From: Candidatus Bipolaricaulota bacterium
Lineage (GTDB): Bacteria; Bipolaricaulota; Bipolaricaulia; RBG-16-55-9; DRXL01
Reading direction: 5' to 3'
Length of the DNA: 37,453 nt
Assembly: GCA_025060395.1 (NCBI GenBank)
Contig: JANXCC010000004.1
Location: forward strand, 1 to 37,453
Both the position numbers and the translations under genes were made by a program. Positions 32,974 to 37,453 of the stretch are shown one piece after another (position 1 is the first letter of the stretch; each line of letters starts with the position of its first letter). A model generated the notes under the pieces. That model made no database searches and was not told the origin of the DNA. It saw nothing but the letters and a program-made list of their open reading frames with translations.

Positions 32974-33710
32974 GATCGCTCGCTCCGAATGAGTTCTAAA
33001 AAGACGTCTTCAAGATGAGCTTGGCCGCGCTCGCGCGCCAGCTGCTCTGGCGGACCTAAAGAGACGAGCCGCCCCTGATGCAGAATCCCCACGCGCTGGC
33101 AGAGGCGTTCGGCTTCTTCTAAGTAATGGGTCGTGAGCAGGATGGTCTTGCCCTGAGCGTGTAAGTCTTGAAGCATTTCCCATAACTGCAAGCGCATCTC
33201 GACGTCGGCTCCGGCCGTCGGCTCGTCGAGAATCAAGACCTCGGGATCATGGATGAGCGCCTTGGCGAGCACCAAGCGGCGCTTCTGCCCCCCAGAAAGC
33301 TCCTGGACTTTGGCAGAGCGCTTCTCCCACAGCCCAAAGCGCTCGAGTAATTCGTCGGCTTTGGCGCGGGCGCGTCGCGGGGGAATGCCAAAGTACCCCG
33401 CTTGGTAGATCAAGATCTCGCGCACGTTGAGAAAGCTCCCATCGAGAATCAGCTCTTGGAACGCGATTCCCACTAGACGATGCACGCGACGATAGTCGCG
33501 CACCGCATCAAGCCCCAAGACTAAGATGTGCCCGCGTGTGGGTTTGACTAAACCGACAATAGCGTTAATAGTCGTGGTCTTGCCCGCGCCGTTGGGGCCG
33601 AGCAGCCCGAAGAACTCCCCGCGCTGGATCTCTAAAGAGAGATCGTCCACGGCGACGAGAGTACCGTAGGTTTTGCGTAAGTGCTCGATGGAGATCGCTG
33701 GGGTGTGCAT
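32970..33710 (-). CDS. ABC transporter ATP-binding protein
   Basis: 246 residues. Walker A (GPNGAGKTT), Q-loop (AFQEL), signature LSGGQKRR, Walker B (VLILDEPTAGAD) and H-loop (TTHYLEEAE) all intact, of the DrrA/ABC-2 type. It powers the permease coded next. It begins 4 bases after the zntA stop, so the exporter probably belongs to the metal-induced transcript. Confidence 0.95.
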   Translation of the reverse strand: MHTPAISIEHLRKTYGTLVAVDDLSLEIQRGEFFGLLGPNGAGKTTTINAIVGLVKPTRGHILVLGLDAVRDYRRVHRLVGIAFQELILDGSFLNVREILIYQAGYFGIPPRRARAKADELLERFGLWEKRSAKVQELSGGQKRRLVLAKALIHDPEVLILDEPTAGADVEMRLQLWEMLQDLHAQGKTILLTTHYLEEAERLCQRVGILHQGRLVSLGPPEQLARERGQAHLEDVFLELIRSERS

Positions 33711-33714
33711 CTTC

Positions 33715-35853
33715 TCAATCTCTTAGCGGCTTGATATGCGCCAGGCGCAGCGCGTTCCCCGTCACGGCCAGTGACGCGCCCATGTCGCCCACTAAAACAG
33801 CTAAAACTAGCGTCACATAGCCGGGGAAGACCCCCAAGCCCAGACTGAGCTTCGTCACGATCGAGAAGACGATATTCTGCTGAATGACGCGCCGCGTCCG
33901 GCGGCTCAGCTCGATCAGATACGGGAGCTTGCTCAGATCGTCGCTCATGAGCGCGACGTGCGCTGTCTCCAACGCTGCGTCGGCACCGATGGTCCCCATC
34001 GCGATCCCAACCGTAGCTGCTGCTAACGCCGGAGCGTCATTGACCCCGTCGCCGACCATCGCAACTCTGCCGTAGTGTCGCAAGAGCCTCTGAATCTCTG
34101 AGGCTTTTTCCTCAGGCAGCACACCCGCGTGGTAGCGCGCAATGCCAAGCTGCTGCGCGACAGCTTGAGCTGTCTCTTCGTTGTCCCCTGTAATCATGAT
34201 GACGTCCAAGCCAAGGCGTTTCAGCGCGCTGACGGTCTCTTGAGCTTCTGGGCGAATTCTATCAGCTATGGCGATCAGCCCCAATAGGCGCTCTGGTGTG
34301 CCGACACCGATGACTGTCTTAGCTTGAGAAGCCAAGCGCACGGCTTCGCTAGGGAGGGCTTGAGGGAAGAGCTCCAGCTTGCCGACGCGATAGAGCTGCC
34401 CCTCGATCCGAGCTTGCACGCCCTGGCCCGTCAGCGAGATAAAGTCTTGCGCTTCGGGAAGCGCTTGCCCAAGTGCGTTCTTTTCGTAATAGCGCACGAT
34501 CGCTTGCGCGATGGGGTGCTGGCTCTTGCTCTCCAAGGCAGCGGCAATGCGCAGCACTTCTTCTGGAGAAGAGCCGTCGAACGCGATCACGTCCGTGACT
34601 GTGAGTTCTCCCGTCGTGAGCGTCCCAGTCTTGTCTAGGACGATTGCTCTGACTTGCCCAAGCTCTTCTAGATAAACGCCGCCCTTGATGAGCACGCCGT
34701 TTCTGGCAGCACTAGTGATCGCCGAGATGATCGAGACCGGGGTTGAGATGAGCAACGCGCATGGGCACGCAATCACTAATAAAGTAAGCGCGCGCAAGAA
34801 CCACTCCGAGAAGGGCCACCCCCATAGGAACGGAGGGAGAATCGCCACGCCTGCAGCAACGGCAACGACACTAGGAGTATAGTATTTCGCAAAACGATCC
34901 ACGAATTTCTCCACGGGCGCTCGCTGCGCTTCGGCCTCTTCGACCAAGTGAATGATCTTAGCGAGCTTCGTATCCTTGGCACGTTTGGTGACCTTGATTT
35001 CAAGATAGCCCTCGTGATTGATCGTGCCCGCGAAGACTGCATCTCCTGGGCGTTTCTCGACGGGAAGCGACTCGCCGGTGATCGGCGCTTGGTTGACCGA
35101 CGAGCTTCCAGAGAGCACGATACCGTCCAGGGCGATGCGCTCGCCCGGCTTGACGATAAGCGTCTCGCCGATCTCGATCTGGTCTATGGAGACCCAAAGT
35201 TCTTGGCCGTGGCGGCGTACGCGGGCTTCGCTGGGGGCGAGCTTCATGAGCGCGCGCAGCGAGCGTCGGGCGCGCTCGACGGAAAATTCTTCGAGCAGTT
35301 CAGCGAGCGCAAAGAGAAACGCCAAGCTCGCAGCTTCGATGTATTCTCCAAGAATAATCGCCCCGATGATCGCCAGCGTCATCAGCGCGCTGATCCCGAA
35401 CGAGAACGTCTTGAGAGCTTGCCAACCACGACGCGCGAAGTGATACGCCCCGAAGAAGACCGAGCCAAGATAAAGGAGCGTAGCGAGCGTCAGGTTGCGC
35501 CCCCACAAGACTCCAAGCGTTGGGTTTGACCCTAAGGTCGAGAGCGCCAATCCGAGAGCGAGCAGCAGTCCAGAGATTCCTGTAAAGAGAACGTCGCGGC
35601 GCTTCCAAAGTGACTTTGGGGTGCTTGTTTCTTCGTGGGCGCGGCGTGTGGTGTAGCCGAGGCGCTCGACGTGCTCGATAAGCCGCGCACGATCTATCTT
35701 GCTTGCGTGATAGCGCACGCGCAGGGTGCTCGCAGCGAAATTCGCCTTCGCCTCGGTCACACCATGCAAGCGCGAGACGGCTTGCTCCAGCTCATCGGCG
35801 CAGCCGGCGCAGTGCATCCCTGCGATCTGAAGATCTTCAATCTGCTCATCCAT
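33715..35853 (-). CDS. zntA: Zn2+/Cd2+/Pb2+-exporting P1B-type ATPase (ZntA/CadA-like)
   Basis: 712 residues from the ATG at 35853, chosen because the chain then begins with the HMA domain (GMHCAGCADELEQAV, Cys15/Cys18); the upstream extension lies inside arsR. Motifs: TGES, membrane CPCALLIS, DKTGTLT phosphorylation site, the SQHP motif and GDGVNDAPA. The final helices carry a Lys (TKLSLGLG) and DMGASLAVTGNALRL, the P1B-2 pattern for Zn/Cd/Pb rather than Cu. It pumps toxic divalent ions out of the cell. The start overlaps the arsR stop by 8 bases. Confidence 0.95.
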   Translation of the reverse strand: MDEQIEDLQIAGMHCAGCADELEQAVSRLHGVTEAKANFAASTLRVRYHASKIDRARLIEHVERLGYTTRRAHEETSTPKSLWKRRDVLFTGISGLLLALGLALSTLGSNPTLGVLWGRNLTLATLLYLGSVFFGAYHFARRGWQALKTFSFGISALMTLAIIGAIILGEYIEAASLAFLFALAELLEEFSVERARRSLRALMKLAPSEARVRRHGQELWVSIDQIEIGETLIVKPGERIALDGIVLSGSSSVNQAPITGESLPVEKRPGDAVFAGTINHEGYLEIKVTKRAKDTKLAKIIHLVEEAEAQRAPVEKFVDRFAKYYTPSVVAVAAGVAILPPFLWGWPFSEWFLRALTLLVIACPCALLISTPVSIISAITSAARNGVLIKGGVYLEELGQVRAIVLDKTGTLTTGELTVTDVIAFDGSSPEEVLRIAAALESKSQHPIAQAIVRYYEKNALGQALPEAQDFISLTGQGVQARIEGQLYRVGKLELFPQALPSEAVRLASQAKTVIGVGTPERLLGLIAIADRIRPEAQETVSALKRLGLDVIMITGDNEETAQAVAQQLGIARYHAGVLPEEKASEIQRLLRHYGRVAMVGDGVNDAPALAAATVGIAMGTIGADAALETAHVALMSDDLSKLPYLIELSRRTRRVIQQNIVFSIVTKLSLGLGVFPGYVTLVLAVLVGDMGASLAVTGNALRLAHIKPLRD

Positions 35854-36235
35854 AGCTCTCTTGGACGTGCTCCAGCCCCTGGCGAAAGAGCCTCTCGATA
35901 TGCTCGTCGTCGAGCGAGTAGTACGCCATGCGCCCCTCACGACGATACTTGACGAGCTTTAAAGTCTTCAGCAGGCGCAGATGATGCGACACTGCTGACT
36001 CATGCATTCCCAAGAGTGCACTGAGATCGCAGACGCAGAGTTCTGCCTTGGAGAGCGCACAGAGAATCTTCACTCTTGTGGGGTCGCTGAGCACCTTGAA
36101 CGTCTCGGCGAGGGCTTCAGCGACAGCATCGCTGACCATCGCTCTCTGGACGGCTTTGACGCTCTTATCGTTGACGTAATGCACATCACAAACATCACGA
36201 GAGGCTGGGTGACCAAGTGTCGCGAGCTTTTTCAT
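35846..36235 (-). CDS. ArsR/SmtB-family metal-sensing repressor (CadC/SmtB-like)
   Basis: 129 residues from the ATG at 36235 (GGAGAG upstream; a TTG at 36247 is less likely). A winged helix spans ~40-105. Two metal sites are visible: the alpha3N type, with N-terminal CDVH (C16, H19) and ELCVCDL (C67, C69); and the alpha5 type DxHx10HxxE (D110, H112, H123, E126). Having both recalls CadC, which senses Cd/Pb/Zn. It would repress the operon with zntA by binding the palindrome at 36245-36272. Confidence 0.93.
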   Translation of the reverse strand: MKKLATLGHPASRDVCDVHYVNDKSVKAVQRAMVSDAVAEALAETFKVLSDPTRVKILCALSKAELCVCDLSALLGMHESAVSHHLRLLKTLKLVKYRREGRMAYYSLDDEHIERLFRQGLEHVQESYG

Positions 36236-36244
36236 TGCGCTCTC

Positions 36245-36272
36245 CAATTATTAAGCAATTGTTGAATCATTG
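36245..36272. promoter_or_regulatory. ArsR-type operator palindrome
   Basis: A 28-bp imperfect palindrome with 11 of 14 pairs matching, centred on CAATTG (core TTAAGCAATTGTTGAA at 36251-36266). It covers the predicted start point of the arsR promoter. Layout and A/T-rich core resemble SmtB/CadC operators. Confidence 0.75.
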
Positions 36273-36274
36273 AA

Positions 36275-36303
36275 ATTATAGCGCGCCTAGTGCTTGATGT
36301 CAA
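36275..36303 (-). promoter_or_regulatory. Perfect consensus sigma-70 promoter of arsR-zntA
   Basis: On minus: TTGACA (36303-36298), 17 bases, TATAAT (36280-36275). Both hexamers match the consensus exactly. The start near 36268 falls in the operator, ideal for tight repression and strong induction. Confidence 0.85.
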
Positions 36304-36629
36304 CCGTGCGAGTCGTGCAACCGGACATCTTCTTGGTGGCCAAGGACCGCCTCCAGATTATTAGAGAGGAGGAGGTGCGGGGTGCGCCCGATCTCGTCAT
36401 CGAGGTGTTGTCGCCATCTACTGTGGAAAAGGACCGCCTCTTCAAGAGGCGCCTCTACGCCAAGTACGGCGTCAGAGAGTATTGGCTTGTCGATCCTCAG
36501 ACTCGCTCTATCGAGGTGCTGACGCTCACAGAGCAGGGGTATGGGCGCGCGGGACTCTATCACAGTAACGAAGAGCTGCGGTCACCCCTGCTGCCAGAAC
36601 TGCGTTTTCCTGTGAGCGAGATCTTCTGA
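36297..36629 (+). pseudogene. N-terminally truncated Uma2-family (DUF820) endonuclease
   Basis: About 110 residues matching only the C-terminal part of Uma2 proteins (normally ~190): VVQPDIFLV, PDLVIEVLSPST, KRRLYAKYGVREYWLVDP, with the PD...E core visible. The first ~75-80 residues are missing; an in-frame TAG at 36288 closes the frame upstream, and the ATG sits in the arsR -35 box. Likely a relic cut by a rearrangement, although a short product cannot be excluded. Confidence 0.7.
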
Positions 36630-36637
36630 GCTACTCC

Positions 36638-37237
36638 TCACTCTTCTTTTCTACCGGTCCGCGCTCCGACTTCGATCACCAGCCCGCGCAGATGCTCGCG
36701 CACTGATTCTATCCGAAACCCGTTCGCTTGCACCAAGCTCAGTGTATCGCGATTGAGATGGCAGTTGTTCGCGATGCGCCGCCATAGCGGCGTCAGAAGA
36801 TCCTGCATAGCAGCCCCAAGGGCATGGCGCACGCGCACGTGCTCGAGAAGCTTGAACTCCCCACCGGGCACCAACACCCGATGGACTTCTCGAAGAGCCT
36901 GAAGGGGATCAGCGACCGTACAGAAGACGAGCGTCGCGGTCACTGTATCGAACGAATGATCTGGGAACGGCAGCTCTTCAGCGCAAGCAGCTCGTAGCGT
37001 CACAGAGCGCCCGAGGGCCTGAGCGCGCCGGCGTGCCCGCGCTAGAAAGCCTTCATCAGGGTCAATGCCCGTCAGCTCTATCTCCGGCGAGTAATACGGC
37101 AGATTAGCACCCGTGCCGACGCCGATCTCCAGCACGCGCCCGCGGACTCCGCTGACAAGACGTTGCCGAAGCTTCTGCAAAAAGAGCTTCTCTATGGGCC
37201 ACAGGGCCGCGTCGTAGAGCGCCGCGTTCATCATCAT
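36638..37237 (-). CDS. Class I SAM-dependent methyltransferase
   Basis: 199 residues. SAM motif I is VLEIGVGTGANLPYY, motif post-I ELTGIDPDEGFL, motif II FDTVTATLVFCTV and LVPGGEFKLLEHV; NNCHLNRDTLSLVQANGF matches a METTL7/PmtA-like branch that often methylates lipids or small molecules. It starts with three ATGs 1 base after the upstream stop, with no ribosome site, suggesting coupling. Substrate unknown. Confidence 0.85.
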   Translation of the reverse strand: MMMNAALYDAALWPIEKLFLQKLRQRLVSGVRGRVLEIGVGTGANLPYYSPEIELTGIDPDEGFLARARRRAQALGRSVTLRAACAEELPFPDHSFDTVTATLVFCTVADPLQALREVHRVLVPGGEFKLLEHVRVRHALGAAMQDLLTPLWRRIANNCHLNRDTLSLVQANGFRIESVREHLRGLVIEVGARTGRKEE

Positions 37238-37238
37238 A

Positions 37239-37453
37239 TCATTTCAAGAGCGGCTCCAAAAAGAGCAGCAAGATGATATCAAGCACAAAGAGCACAACGA
37301 TCAGGAACTCTAAGATCACAAGCTGACGCGCTTGTGTGCGTTCGTAGAGCAGCTCATAGAGGCTCTCGACCGTGGCGAGCTTCTGGCGCACGCTCGCCTC
37401 CCATGCTGATAGCCCAAAGCGCGTCGCCGCGACGTTGTAAACCCGCGCCAGAT
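37239..37453 (-). CDS. Partial RMD1/YagE-family (DUF155) membrane protein, 5' end outside window
   Basis: The last ~70 residues of a frame that enters from the right edge and stops at 37239. The helix KLATVESLYELLYERTQARQ followed by a single C-terminal membrane segment (LEFLIVVLFVLDIILLLFLE) is the usual end of RMD1/YagE proteins. Their role is poorly known in bacteria. It ends 1 base before the methyltransferase start. Confidence 0.7.
   Translation of the reverse strand, partial: LARVYNVAATRFGLSAWEASVRQKLATVESLYELLYERTQARQLVILEFLIVVLFVLDIILLLFLEPLLK

Noticed and set aside
35854-35940. N-terminal extension of the P-type ATPase to 35940
   Set aside because: The extra residues are Ser/Arg-rich shadow of arsR; ATG 35853 starts directly before the metal-binding domain.
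1-37453. CRISPR arrays, tRNA or rRNA genes, insertion sequences, attachment sites
   Set aside because: I looked for regularly spaced repeats, tRNA arms, transposase motifs and terminal inverted repeats and saw none that hold up.

Overview
The window is a dense bacterial chromosome segment, roughly 55-58% G+C by eye, with about 33 protein genes, no rRNA, tRNA, CRISPR array or insertion sequence that I can see. The size and gene mix would fit a cloned environmental insert or contig. It carries bacterial core genes (lysS, greA, rnpA, mraY, ispF, rseP, tilS, ruvB, a sigma-70 factor) next to an ADP-forming acetyl-CoA synthetase, an enzyme typical of acetate-forming archaea and some thermophilic or deep-branching bacteria. 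My guess, an inference only, is an uncultured deep-branching bacterium such as Bipolaricaulota/Acetothermia.

Layout. (1) 1-6753, minus strand: an acyl-CoA/acetate operon (CoA-transferase fused to a GNAT acetyltransferase, fused ADP-forming acetyl-CoA synthetase, BioD-like/DRTGG protein), followed by a ferritin-like/VIT1 membrane protein and a partial eRF1-like (baeRF) protein. (2) 6872-8633, plus: a ZIP metal transporter and a sigma-70 factor. (3) 8636-10030, minus: a beta-CASP RNase-type metallo-hydrolase. (4) 10133-15248, plus: a TetR-controlled operon with consensus promoter and overlapping inverted-repeat operator, an exported protein, an RND/MMPL exporter and an exported protein with calcium-binding type-3 repeats. 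(5) 15534-17137, plus: proline dehydrogenase and a membrane protein. (6) 17210-22944, minus: greA, lysS, PAP2 phosphatase, leucine dehydrogenase and two exported two-domain proteins. (7) 22941-25439, minus: mraY, then a small unit of a gpF-like zinc-motif protein, a ComEA-like protein and rnpA. (8) ispF on plus, converging on tilS-rseP on minus. (9) 28680-32202, plus: ruvB, a pterin-dehydratase/threonine-synthase fusion, and a probable homoserine kinase. (10) 32212-36303, minus: a metal-resistance operon arsR-zntA plus an ABC-2 exporter, from a perfect TTGACA-17-TATAAT promoter with an ArsR-type palindrome at the start point. (11) 36297-37453: a truncated Uma2 gene, a methyltransferase and a partial RMD1/YagE-family gene.

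How it works together. The first operon points to acyl-CoA and acetate interconversion with ATP formation, perhaps fed by amino-acid breakdown (leucine dehydrogenase and proline dehydrogenase are nearby but in separate units). Genes are tightly packed: at least six ATGA or GTGA stop/start overlaps suggest translational coupling. Several genes (ruvB, tilS, the beta-CASP gene) lack a Shine-Dalgarno sequence but have -35/-10 boxes placed so that transcription would start at or within a few bases of the ATG, suggesting leaderless mRNAs. The most unusual items are the in-frame PCD-ThrC fusion with a palindromic element at the junction, the GNAT domain fused to a CoA-transferase, and the gpF-like/ComEA/RnpA cluster.
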